Below, piece by piece: positions 1-6,952 of a stretch of 13,133 nt of DNA. Below the pieces are notes generated by a model. The model made no database searches. It worked only from the letters and a program-made list of their open reading frames with translations, and was not told the origin of the DNA. The DNA comes from Geopsychrobacter sp. (lineage in GTDB: Bacteria; Desulfobacterota; Desulfuromonadia; Desulfuromonadales; Geopsychrobacteraceae). The stretch covers positions 1 to 13,133 of the forward strand of contig JAUXIR010000011.1 of the NCBI GenBank assembly GCA_030620915.1, in the 5' to 3' direction. The translations under genes and the position numbers were made by a program. Positions within the stretch are counted from its first letter, which is position 1, and the number at the start of each line of letters is the position of its first letter.

Positions 1-530
1 AGGTTGCGGTCATCTCACTGGCCGGAATTGTTTATGCGCAGTCTGTGCGGATCGGCGGTGACAAGCTGGATGAGGCGATCGTGCAGTATATGAAACGCAA
101 ATATAACCTGTTGATCGGTGAGCGGACTGCCGAAGCGGTCAAGATCGGGATCGGCAATGTATTCGCTGCCGATGATGAAGTTCTGACCATGGAGGTCAAG
201 GGCCGCGACCTGGTCAGCGGGATACCCAAGACTCTCGAAATTAATTCGACCGAGATTCGTGAAGCGATGTCTGAGCCGGTCAACACCATTATCGAGGCGG
301 TTCGTATTGCCCTTGAGCATACTCCCCCCGAATTGGCGGCCGATATCGTTGACAAGGGGATTGTGCTTGCCGGTGGCGGGGCCTACCTGAAGAATCTTGA
401 TGTTCTGCTGCGCCAGGAGACCGGTCTGCCGGTGACGGTGGCAGAGGACCCACTCTCCTGTGTTGTTTACGGTTCCGGCAAGGTGCTTGATCATATGGAT
501 CTGCTCCGACAGGTCGCCGTTCCTTCTTAG
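1..530 (+). CDS. mreB: MreB, rod-shape actin homologue (3' part only)
   Basis: This is the C-terminal half of MreB, the bacterial actin that polymerises with ATP under the inner membrane and positions the side-wall peptidoglycan machinery. The frame is open from base 3, giving 175 residues of a protein usually about 345 long; the 5' end lies outside the window. Visible MreB hallmarks are the VGGD-like segment (RIGGDKLDEA), the NLLIGERTAE motif, the phosphate/adenosine loop GIVLAGGGAYL, and the conserved C-terminal VAEDPL...YGSGKVLD. The GTG at 45 is an internal valine, because homology continues upstream of it (AVISLAGIVYAQS). The gene ends in TAG and is followed by 147 bp before mreC, whereas the later genes of the cluster overlap. 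Identification is by family knowledge and is very secure; only the length is unknown. Confidence 0.97.
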   Translation, partial: VAVISLAGIVYAQSVRIGGDKLDEAIVQYMKRKYNLLIGERTAEAVKIGIGNVFAADDEVLTMEVKGRDLVSGIPKTLEINSTEIREAMSEPVNTIIEAVRIALEHTPPELAADIVDKGIVLAGGGAYLKNLDVLLRQETGLPVTVAEDPLSCVVYGSGKVLDHMDLLRQVAVPS

Positions 531-587
531 GGCGCAGTTTTTATGCCGGCAACGCCGTTTGCTTCAAGCTGTATTTAACCTTGATGG

Positions 588-611
588 CGGGAGGATCAAA
601 CGATCCTCCCG
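588..611 (+). terminator. Perfect hairpin between mreB and mreC, possible attenuator
   Basis: A perfect 10-bp stem (CGGGAGGATC, loop AAAC, GATCCTCCCG) starts 58 bp after the mreB stop. The stem is GC-rich, but what follows is GTTCTGTATG-like sequence with no run of T, so it is not a textbook intrinsic terminator. It could be a partial terminator that lowers mreC-rodA transcription relative to mreB, an mRNA-stabilising 3' hairpin for mreB, or a processing site. The structure is seen directly; the role is inference. Confidence 0.45.
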
Positions 612-622
612 TTCTGTATGCC

Positions 623-664
623 GTCTGCAGGTATAAGTCGACTTAGGCCTGTCGGACTGCAGAC
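623..664 (+). repeat. Nested inverted repeat just upstream of mreC
   Basis: The outer arms GTCTGCAG (623-630) and CTGCAGAC (657-664) are perfect inverted copies 26 nt apart. Between them lies a 12-bp perfect palindrome, TAAGTCGACTTA (634-645). GACTTAGG also occurs twice directly (640-647 and 662-669). The outer arm ends 13 nt before the mreC ATG and next to its AGGG ribosome-binding site, so an RNA fold here could affect mreC translation, or the DNA could be a regulator site. No known motif is recognised. Confidence 0.5.
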
Positions 665-677
665 TTAGGGACCGCTG

Positions 678-1496
678 ATGCGTGACTTTTTGAAACGGCA
701 TCAAATTCCTCTGTTGATCATCCTGCTGGTATTGGTGGTCGGCCTCGTCTATTCCGTCAATCTGCGAAAAAAAACCACCACCACCTTGTTTGAACGCGCC
801 GTTTTAACCCTGACGGAGCCTTTGCAGGGGCAGATCGATCGAAGCGGCGCCGGCATCAATGGCCTCTGGAGTAATTATCTCTGGTTGGTCGATACCCGCA
901 AGCAGAACCTTGTGACCATGCGCTCCAACCGAGAGCTGCGTGCGCAATTGCTGGCGGTGAAGGAAGTTGCTCTGGAGAATCAGCGGCTGAAGAAGCTGCT
1001 TGATTTTGTTGAGGCCGACCCGCGCAAGGTCCTGCCGGCACTGGTTGTGGCTGAAGATGCCAGCAGCTGGGCGCGAACGATCATCATCGATAAGGGACTG
1101 CGTCATGGGGTCAGGGAGGGCGAGCCGGTTGTGGTCGCCGAGGGGGTGGTCGGGCGGGTGATCAAGGTCGCCGCCAATAGTTCAAGGGTGCTTTTGGTCA
1201 CAGATGCTTCCTCTTCGATTGCCGGGTTGGTGCAGCGTACCCGCACCCGTGGCGTGGTGCGTGGCAATGGCCGCGAGTTAACCCTTGAATTTGCGCTGCG
1301 CAATGACCCGGTTGAGGAGGATGACCTGGTCATGACCTCGGGGATGGGAGGTGTCTTCCCTAAGGGCCTGGTTGTTGGCCGGGTCGCTGCCGTTGAGCGC
1401 AATGAGTTTGGGCTCTTCCAGCAGATTGTACTGGCCCCTGTTGTCGATTTTTCGCGTCTCGAAGAGGTGTTGGTGCTGATGGACTCAGCCGAATGA
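678..1496 (+). CDS. mreC: MreC, periplasmic rod-shape protein
   Basis: MreC is a bitopic inner-membrane protein whose periplasmic part binds PBP2 and helps activate the elongasome. The 272 residues are normal for the family. There is a short basic cytoplasmic N-terminus, one membrane helix at about residues 10-27, a charged helical coiled-coil stretch at about 75-112, and then the two beta-barrel-like domains of MreC. Typical segments are DASSWARTIIIDKG, VVAEGVVGRVI, SSIAGLVQRTRTRGVVRG and the late DLVMTSGMGGVFPKGLVVG. The ATG at 678 has AGGG seven bases upstream. The stop overlaps the mreD start by 4 bp (ATGA). Codons near 767-774 contain a run of eight A residues, without sign of a frame disruption. 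Confidence 0.97.
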   Translation: MRDFLKRHQIPLLIILLVLVVGLVYSVNLRKKTTTTLFERAVLTLTEPLQGQIDRSGAGINGLWSNYLWLVDTRKQNLVTMRSNRELRAQLLAVKEVALENQRLKKLLDFVEADPRKVLPALVVAEDASSWARTIIIDKGLRHGVREGEPVVVAEGVVGRVIKVAANSSRVLLVTDASSSIAGLVQRTRTRGVVRGNGRELTLEFALRNDPVEEDDLVMTSGMGGVFPKGLVVGRVAAVERNEFGLFQQIVLAPVVDFSRLEEVLVLMDSAE

Positions 1497-2029
1497 GGGG
1501 CCTGTTTTTCCCGCTTCTCTGCGGCCTGATCTTCGTGTTGCTTCAAACCACAATCCTTCCGCGCTTTCTGCCCGCCGAAATGCGGCCTAATCTTCTGTTG
1601 ATCCTGGTGATTTATCTCGGGTTGAGTGAATCTTTCCTGCGTGCCGCCTTTCTCACTCTATTGCTCGGTGCCTTGCAGGATGTTTTCTGCGGGTCAACCT
1701 TCGGCCTTTATGCCGCGGTACAATTGGCGGTTTTTTTGTTGATTCGACTCTTCTCCGATCGTCTCAATGTTGAAAGTCGACGCTTGCTGCTCGGTTTGAT
1801 CGCTGCCGGTACAATCCTGCAAACAGTTCTGCTCGGTTTTTTACTGACAACCTTTGCCGAGGCGGGGCCTGTCCTCTGGATCCTCTTGTCGGCCTTGCCG
1901 GCGCAGATTCTTTTTAACCTGTTGACCGGTTGGCTGCTGCTGTTTTTTCTGCTGAGATTTCAGCCTCTGCTCGGTAACCGTCAGGGGATGGCAGGGCTTC
2001 CCTATCAGAGTAAACATCATGGGGCTTAA
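1493..2029 (+). CDS. mreD: MreD, rod-shape membrane protein
   Basis: MreD is a small integral membrane protein that works with MreC in the elongasome; its biochemical role is poorly defined. The 178-residue product is almost entirely hydrophobic with about five or six predicted membrane spans, beginning with an N-terminal helix (FFPLLCGLIFVLLQTTILP). It contains the family-typical P-N-L-L-L-I-L-V-I-Y-L-G segment and a G-A-L-Q-D-V-F-C-G-S-T-F-G-L-Y loop. It starts in a 4-bp ATGA overlap with mreC and lacks a strong ribosome-binding site, so translation is probably coupled to mreC. Its 3' end overlaps mrdA by 11 bp. Sequence and position between mreC and the PBP2 gene both support the call. Confidence 0.94.
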   Translation: MRGLFFPLLCGLIFVLLQTTILPRFLPAEMRPNLLLILVIYLGLSESFLRAAFLTLLLGALQDVFCGSTFGLYAAVQLAVFLLIRLFSDRLNVESRRLLLGLIAAGTILQTVLLGFLLTTFAEAGPVLWILLSALPAQILFNLLTGWLLLFFLLRFQPLLGNRQGMAGLPYQSKHHGA

Positions 2030-3881
2030 TACGCGTTGGATCGAGTTGCCGGTCGTGCACAGGCGTCTGCTGCTCTTCTCGGTAGCGGCCGCAGCACTGT
2101 TTTTAATGCTCGCCCTGCGCCTCTGGTATCTACAGATCATCAGCTATGAGCGTTATGCCGAACGATCGACCCGCAATCGCACCCGTGTTCTCTCACTGGC
2201 GGCACCGCGTGGCCCGATCTATGATCGTGATGGAGTCTTGCTGGTCGATAATCGGCCGGCTTTCACAATTTCAGTGATGCGGCAGGATGTTTATAACCTT
2301 GAGGCATTACTGCCGAAGTTGGCCGGGTTGTTAGAGACCGATGTTGCAACCCTTGAGGAACGCTGGGCACGGGGGAGCCGTTTTCCAATTTACCGGCCGG
2401 TGCCGTTGGCGACCGATGTCTCGCGTGAGGTTATGGAACGGGTCCTTGAACATAGCACCGACCTGCCGGGGGTCTTGGTCGAAGTGCTACCGGTGCGTGA
2501 TTACCTCGAAAAAGGCTCTGAGGCCCATCTGGTCGGCTACCTTGGTGAGGTGACCGAGAATGAATTGGACCAGGATTTGTTCGAGGGGCTGCAGCCGGGT
2601 GATTATGTCGGCAAGTTGGCGCTGGAAAAGGCGTATGAAACCTACCTGCGCGGTCAAAAAGGCCGGAGGCTGATTGAGGTTGATGTTAAGGGCAAGTTGC
2701 TCAAGCCGCTGGAGGTAGACCCGGCGCTGCCCGGTAATAAAATATTTCTGACCATCTCCCGCGATGTCCAGCGCGCCGCCGATCAGGCCTTTGGCGATCA
2801 GTCGGGGGCGGCTGTGGCGCTGGATGTGCGGACCGGGGAGGTCCTGGCGATGCTCAGTCGACCGACCTTCGATCCTTCTCTCTTTGCACGTGGCATTGAG
2901 AGCGAGGAGTGGTCGGAGTTGCTTAAGGATTCGCGGCATCCACTCCAGAATAAGGCCCTGTCCGGGCTCTATTCTCCGGCCTCCACCTTCAAGATGATCG
3001 TGGCGCTGGCGGCCCTGCGTGAAGGGATTGTCAACAATCGTCGTGTGATCGATTGTGACGGAGGTTTCATTCTGGCTGAAGCCCGGTTTCGTTGCTGGAA
3101 GAAAGCTGGGCATGGCAAAACCAATCGGAAAAAAGCCCTGCGCGAGAGTTGTGATGTCTGGTTTTATCAGGTGGGGCTCGAGCTGGGGATCGATAAACTC
3201 GAAGTGGCCGCGCGTGAATTTGGTTTGGGTGCTCCGGTCGGATTCCCCTTGGCGGGAGAAAAAGCGGGTGTTATCCCTTCACGAATCTGGAAGAGGAAGC
3301 GCTTCAATAAGCCCTGGTACGGCGGTGAAACCGTGATCGCTTCCATCGGTCAGGGCTATGTTCTGACGACACCGATACAGTTAGCGGTTATGACCGCAGC
3401 TCTGGCAAGCCATGGGGATGTGCTGCAGCCGCAGATTATCCGGCGGATCGAAGACTGGAGCGGGCAGGTGTTGCACGAGAGTGAGCCTCGCTTGATCGGA
3501 CATGCCGATTTTTCAGATGCCGCCTGGCAGGCGATCGATAGAGGCTTGGTCGCTGCGGTTAACGAGGCGCATGGCACCGGCTGGGCTGCCCATCTGGACG
3601 AGGTCAGGGTGGCCGGCAAGACCGGTACATCGCAGGTGGTTAGGCGCAAATCGGATGAAGAGGAATCGGGTGAGCAGCAGGAGGTGCCTTACCGATTCCG
3701 CCCCCATGCCCTGTTTGTCGCCTATGCCCCGGCGGACAAACCGGAGATCGCCGTGGCGGTTGTGGTTGAGCATGGCCAGCACGGTGGCAGCGCCGCGGGG
3801 CCGATCGCCAAGGCGATGTTTGAGAGTTACTTCAAGGGACGCCGTGAAGTTGTGTCAACGATCATGAATGAGGGTGGATGA
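2019..3881 (+). CDS. mrdA: Penicillin-binding protein 2 (elongasome transpeptidase)
   Basis: This class B, monofunctional PBP crosslinks new peptidoglycan made by RodA during side-wall growth. The 620-residue protein has a membrane anchor at about 16-40, the non-catalytic pedestal (PRGPIYDRDGVLL at about 63-75, dimerisation domain to about 230), then the transpeptidase domain. Active-site motifs are complete: S322-T-F-K325 (SxxK), S377-C-D379 (SxD form of SxN) and K534-T-G-T537. The segment C346-D-G...R-C359-W-K...G-H365-G...S-C378-D matches in position the zinc site known in Acinetobacter PBP2, here with a Cys/Cys/His/Cys set. The start overlaps mreD by 11 bp. The last codon overlaps rodA, as expected for a pair acting as one complex. 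It is distinct from the division PBP3/FtsI because it sits in the mre operon beside rodA. Confidence 0.97.
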   Translation: MGLNTRWIELPVVHRRLLLFSVAAAALFLMLALRLWYLQIISYERYAERSTRNRTRVLSLAAPRGPIYDRDGVLLVDNRPAFTISVMRQDVYNLEALLPKLAGLLETDVATLEERWARGSRFPIYRPVPLATDVSREVMERVLEHSTDLPGVLVEVLPVRDYLEKGSEAHLVGYLGEVTENELDQDLFEGLQPGDYVGKLALEKAYETYLRGQKGRRLIEVDVKGKLLKPLEVDPALPGNKIFLTISRDVQRAADQAFGDQSGAAVALDVRTGEVLAMLSRPTFDPSLFARGIESEEWSELLKDSRHPLQNKALSGLYSPASTFKMIVALAALREGIVNNRRVIDCDGGFILAEARFRCWKKAGHGKTNRKKALRESCDVWFYQVGLELGIDKLEVAAREFGLGAPVGFPLAGEKAGVIPSRIWKRKRFNKPWYGGETVIASIGQGYVLTTPIQLAVMTAALASHGDVLQPQIIRRIEDWSGQVLHESEPRLIGHADFSDAAWQAIDRGLVAAVNEAHGTGWAAHLDEVRVAGKTGTSQVVRRKSDEEESGEQQEVPYRFRPHALFVAYAPADKPEIAVAVVVEHGQHGGSAAGPIAKAMFESYFKGRREVVSTIMNEGG

Positions 3882-4978
3882 TGTTTGATCGTCGTTTGGT
3901 CATCAATTTCGACTGGGTCCTGCTCTTCACCGTTTGTAGCCTGGCCGGGCTCGGGATTCTCAATCTCTACAGCGCGACGAGCGGCTGGGCCGAGCACAGC
4001 ACCCCTTTCTATCTCAAGCAAACCCTCTGGCTGGGCGGCGGAGTTTTTCTGGCCCTGTTTATCTGCTGTTTCGACTATCGCCATCTCGAATATTTTTCAT
4101 TTCCGATTTATGTCGTGACCTTGGGGATGCTGCTCTTTGTGCTGCTGCTCGGCAAGACATCGATGGGCGCGACCCGCTGGATCGATCTCGGTTTTTTTAA
4201 TCTACAGCCGAGCGAAATCGCAAAACTTGTTATTATCCTTGTGCTGTCACGCATCTTCGGTCGGACTGCTCTGCCGCTGGGATATCGCTTGCGCGACCTC
4301 TGGTTGCCGGCAATATTGCTGGCGCTGCCGTTCCTGCTGATTGTCAAACAACCCGATCTGGGCACGGCGCTGCTGGTGATCTTCATCGCCGCGTCAATGC
4401 TGCTCTTCGCCGGCTTGCAGCGCAACACCCTGATTGCACTCTGCGTCGCCGGGTCCATGACCGCTTTTGCCGGCTGGTTCATGCTGCATGGCTACCAGAA
4501 GGCCAGAATCCTTACCTTTTTGAATCCCGAGGCCGATCCCTTAGGCAGTGGTTATCACATTATCCAGTCAAAAATAGCCGTTGGCAGCGGCGGCTTCTGG
4601 GGCAAGGGCTTCATGGCCGGCACCCAATCGCAGCTTTCGTTTCTGCCTGAACGCCATACCGATTTCGCTTTTTCGGTGTTTGCCGAAGAGTGGGGCTTTT
4701 CCGGTAGTCTGCTGCTGCTGCTGGGTTACCTGTTTTTGATTGTCTGGGGAATCTATGTGGCGCGCCGCGCCGCTGATCGTTTCGGGATGTTTCTCGCCAT
4801 CGGCGTGACCTCGATGATCTTCTGGCATATCGTGGTTAATCTGGGGATGGTGATCGGTCTGTTGCCGGTGGTCGGGGTGCCCCTGCCGCTCTTCTCCTAC
4901 GGCGGAACCAGCATGATCACCACCATGATCGGCGTCGGTCTGCTGATGAACGTCAGCATGCGCCGCTTCATGTTCTAG
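3878..4978 (+). CDS. rodA: RodA, SEDS peptidoglycan glycosyltransferase
   Basis: RodA polymerises lipid II into glycan strands and partners with PBP2. The 366 residues carry about ten membrane helices. SEDS landmarks are visible: the R-W-I-D-L-G...Q-P-S-E segment (about 101-113), KQPDLGTA (157-164), the extracellular LPERHTDFAF with the catalytic-type D262, and the C-terminal PLPLFSYGGTSM (335-346). Two ATGs are possible, at 3878 (ATGA overlap with mrdA) and at 3881. AGGG at 3871-3874 sits six bases before the second, so the 365-residue form starting at 3881 fits the ribosome-binding site better. It is the last gene of the operon and meets the leftward rarA-yidD pair 28 bp later. Confidence 0.97.
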   Translation: MMFDRRLVINFDWVLLFTVCSLAGLGILNLYSATSGWAEHSTPFYLKQTLWLGGGVFLALFICCFDYRHLEYFSFPIYVVTLGMLLFVLLLGKTSMGATRWIDLGFFNLQPSEIAKLVIILVLSRIFGRTALPLGYRLRDLWLPAILLALPFLLIVKQPDLGTALLVIFIAASMLLFAGLQRNTLIALCVAGSMTAFAGWFMLHGYQKARILTFLNPEADPLGSGYHIIQSKIAVGSGGFWGKGFMAGTQSQLSFLPERHTDFAFSVFAEEWGFSGSLLLLLGYLFLIVWGIYVARRAADRFGMFLAIGVTSMIFWHIVVNLGMVIGLLPVVGVPLPLFSYGGTSMITTMIGVGLLMNVSMRRFMF

Positions 4979-4980
4979 GT

Positions 4981-5002
4981 CCGGTCCGTCAAGCTCGACC
5001 GG
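4981..5002. terminator. Small inverted repeat between convergent rodA and yidD-like gene
   Basis: CCGGTC (4981-4986) and GACCGG (4997-5002) form a 6-bp stem with a 10-nt loop in the 28-bp gap between two convergent stop codons. The position suits a bidirectional transcription end, but there is no T-tract on either side, so this is a weak candidate. Confidence 0.25.
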
Positions 5003-5006
5003 CTGC

Positions 5007-5399
5007 TCAGTCTTTATCCAGCCAGAAATCATTGTATCTCAGCGGATCGAAATAGCGCCGATGACCCCACTTGACGATCGCTTCCTGCTGTTCAATCGGG
5101 TCGCCTTCATGGATGAGTCTGTCGGCGGTCATGAAGATGCCGAGGAGTGGGCCATGCTTGTGTAGTGCCTGACGGGCGTAGGCTGAGCAGGTCGGATACA
5201 TCGGGCAGCGCGGGCCGTCAAGCGGTGAAATGTATGTCTGGAAGTTGCGAACTGCCTGGTCGAACAGGCCGACTGCCCGCTGCGATGTCCGTTGTTGGCT
5301 TGTCGCGCTTGCCTCCCAGGGCCCCCAATTGTCGGCGGACACTGGATTTGGCACCAGGTTGAGAAACAGCCCAATGATGACAAGAGCGATTTGACGCAT
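5007..5399 (-). CDS. yidD: YidD-domain protein with predicted signal peptide
   Basis: The core (about residues 48-100) matches YidD, a small membrane-associated factor linked to YidC-dependent membrane protein insertion: F-Q-T-Y-I-S-P, G-P-R-C65-P-M-Y-P-T-C71-S-A-Y-A, a conserved H-G, and a D-R-L helix. The 130-residue product differs from ordinary YidD (about 70-90 aa). It begins with a hydrophobic segment and a likely signal-peptidase site (N-P-V-S-A, near residue 22), carries a polar linker, and has about 30 extra C-terminal residues rich in aromatics and charge. The third conserved cysteine (RxxxC-P in canonical YidD) is replaced by H-E-G-D-P. The ATG at 5399 is chosen because AAGGA lies about six bases upstream and the signal peptide starts there; a longer frame to 5489 would overlap rarA and has no such support. 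It lies 61 bp after rarA on the same strand, so co-transcription is likely. The domain is fairly sure; the cellular role is not. Confidence 0.8.
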   Translation of the reverse strand: MRQIALVIIGLFLNLVPNPVSADNWGPWEASATSQQRTSQRAVGLFDQAVRNFQTYISPLDGPRCPMYPTCSAYARQALHKHGPLLGIFMTADRLIHEGDPIEQQEAIVKWGHRRYFDPLRYNDFWLDKD

Positions 5400-5460
5400 C
5401 TGATTTCCTTGTTCCTTTCTCCGCGACCCTCTATTTTTTGAAAACAGAGTCCGGAGAGGA

Positions 5461-6786
5461 TCAGTCCTGTGGATCCTGCTGCTTTTCACGCCGACTGCGG
5501 TTAAATGCCATCCGTTCGCCGATCATCTTCTCGTAGCCACGTTCGGTCGGCTGGTAGTACCTGGTGCCGACCAATGTGTCGGGCAGGTGCTCCTGCCGGG
5601 CGACGCCCCCCTTATGATCGTGGGCGTATTGGTAGCCCTTGCCATAGTCGAGCACTTTCATCAGCTTGGTCGGGGCGTTGCGGATATGTTTGGGAACCGG
5701 CAGGGCACCGCTGTTGCGCACCTCGGCCTGGGCCTGTTTGATGCCGACATAGCTGGCGTTGCTTTTAGGGGCGGTGGCCAGGTAGGTCACTCCCTGGGCC
5801 AGACTGATTCGGGCCTCGGGCAGACCGACGAAGTGGACGGCCTGCTGCACGGCAAGCGCCATCTGCAGGGCGCGCGGGTCGGCATTGCCGACGTCCTCCG
5901 AGGCGAATATCACCATTCTGCGCACGATAAATAGCGGATCTTCCCCCGCCTCGATCATCCGTGCCAGCCAATAGAGTGCGGCATCGGGATCGCTGCCACG
6001 CATGCTTTTGATAAAGGCAGAAATTACATTGTAGTGCTCATCGGCCCCCTTGTCGTAGAGCAGGGCTTTCTTCTGCAGTGATTCCTGGGCCAGATCGAGA
6101 TCGATTTGGCCGTTGGTGGCGGTTGCCGCCGCCACTTCGAGGGCGCCGAGGGCGACCCGGGCATCGCCATCGGCCTTGTCGGCCAGAAATTCGAGGGCAT
6201 CCATGTCGATCTGCAGTTTTTGGGCTCCCAGGCCACGTTCTTCGCTGAGGGCCCGCTGCAACAACAGTTTGAGTGCCACGGTATCGAGTTGTTCGAGGAC
6301 AAAAACCCGTGAACGGGACAGCAGCGCCGAGTTGACCTCGAAACTGGGATTTTCAGTCGTGGCACCGATCAGGGTGATGTCCCCCTTCTCGACCGAGGGG
6401 AGAAAGGCGTCCTGTTGGGCCTTGTTGAAGCGATGAATCTCATCGACGAACAGCAGGGTGCGTCGGCTGTGGTAGGCGCGTTGGTTCTTGGCTTCGGCGA
6501 GGATTTCGCGCACCTCCTTGATGTTGCCGAGGACCGCTGAGAAGAAGACGAAGCGATAGCTGGTGGTGTTGGCGATTACCTGGCCGAGACTGGTTTTGCC
6601 GGTGCCGGGTGGCCCCCAGAAAATCAGGGAGCCGAGTTGATCGGTCTCGATGAGTCGGCGCAGCAGTTTGCCTTCGGCGAGCAGGTGCTGTTGCCCGACC
6701 ACCTCGGCCAGATTGCGCGGACGCATGCGTTCGGCCAGGGGGCGGTCACTGCTGTGTTGGTTTTTCTGGTTGAAAAGATCGACCAC
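5461..6786 (-). CDS. rarA: RarA/MgsA, replication-associated AAA+ ATPase
   Basis: RarA (MgsA, WRNIP1 family) is a clamp-loader-like ATPase that acts on stalled replication forks and at single-strand ends with SSB. The 441-residue length is typical. The N-terminus has R-P-L-A-E-R-M-R-P, followed by Walker A GPPGTGKT (58-65), Walker B FVDEIHRF (113-120), sensor 1 [10 protein letters not shown] (140-149), an SRSR arginine-finger segment (157-160), sensor 2 GDAR (207-210), and the C-terminal tetramerisation region with [15 protein letters not shown] and [12 protein letters not shown]. The start codon is GTG, with AAGGGA five bases upstream on the minus strand, and translation then reads VDLFNQ as in homologues. 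It diverges from nadK and is followed by the YidD-domain gene. Confidence 0.96.
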   Translation of the reverse strand: MVDLFNQKNQHSSDRPLAERMRPRNLAEVVGQQHLLAEGKLLRRLIETDQLGSLIFWGPPGTGKTSLGQVIANTTSYRFVFFSAVLGNIKEVREILAEAKNQRAYHSRRTLLFVDEIHRFNKAQQDAFLPSVEKGDITLIGATTENPSFEVNSALLSRSRVFVLEQLDTVALKLLLQRALSEERGLGAQKLQIDMDALEFLADKADGDARVALGALEVAAATATNGQIDLDLAQESLQKKALLYDKGADEHYNVISAFIKSMRGSDPDAALYWLARMIEAGEDPLFIVRRMVIFASEDVGNADPRALQMALAVQQAVHFVGLPEARISLAQGVTYLATAPKSNASYVGIKQAQAEVRNSGALPVPKHIRNAPTKLMKVLDYGKGYQYAHDHKGGVARQEHLPDTLVGTRYYQPTERGYEKMIGERMAFNRSRREKQQDPQD

Positions 6787-6820
6787 GGGCGTCCCTTAAG
6801 CTTGAGTTGAAGAGGGCTGC

Positions 6821-6849
6821 AATGTAGCACGTCAGTCGGGTGGCGACAA
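6821..6849 (-). promoter_or_regulatory. Candidate promoter for rarA
   Basis: Read on the minus strand, TTGTCG (6849-6844) and TACATT (6826-6821) are separated by exactly 17 bp. Each matches the sigma-70 consensus at four of six positions. The predicted transcript would begin near 6814 and give a leader of about 28 nt before the rarA GTG, which suits the gene. No experimental or comparative support is available here. Confidence 0.4.
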
Positions 6850-6862
6850 CTCTCTAAGTTGT
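6846..6862. repeat. Short inverted repeat in the rarA/nadK divergent spacer
   Basis: ACAACT (6846-6851) and AGTTGT (6857-6862) are perfect inverted half-sites separated by five bases. The repeat overlaps the candidate rarA -35 element, so it could be an operator acting on rarA or on both divergent genes. It is short enough to arise by chance. Confidence 0.3.
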
Positions 6863-6888
6863 TGAAAGCGATAGACTTTGAGGAGAAC

Positions 6889-6915
6889 ATGTGGTATCTC
6901 GGTGATCACGCATAA
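6889..6915 (+). CDS. Possible 8-codon leader ORF before nadK
   Basis: The ORF reads MWYLGDHA then TAA. It follows TTGAGGAG (6878-6885), the best ribosome-binding-like sequence in the rarA/nadK spacer; reading GAGG as the core gives a five-base spacing to the ATG. It is out of frame with nadK and ends 37 bp before the nadK start, so the strong site cannot serve nadK directly. It may be a regulatory or decoy leader, or chance. No homology can be judged at this length. Confidence 0.25.
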   Translation: MWYLGDHA

Positions 6916-6952
6916 CCGCTGTTTACTCGTCCATGAAAACGGGAGTGGCCCC

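Noticed and set aside
767..774. Run of eight A in mreC as a programmed slippage site
   Set aside because: It encodes a normal Arg-Lys-Lys stretch after the membrane helix, the frame is intact, and no alternative product of interest follows from a shift.
2487..3113. 208-codon minus-strand frame inside mrdA
   Set aside because: It is antisense to a clear PBP2 gene, has no recognisable domain and no promoter or ribosome-binding site of note.
5400..5489. Longer version of the YidD-like protein starting at 5489 with 30 extra N-terminal residues
   Set aside because: It overlaps the end of rarA, hides the signal peptide inside the protein, and lacks the good AAGGA site that precedes the ATG at 5399.
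6878..6952. Longer NadK starting at TTG 6878
   Set aside because: The extra 25 residues are not typical of NadK, and the TTG at 6953 has its own ribosome-binding site and gives the usual length.
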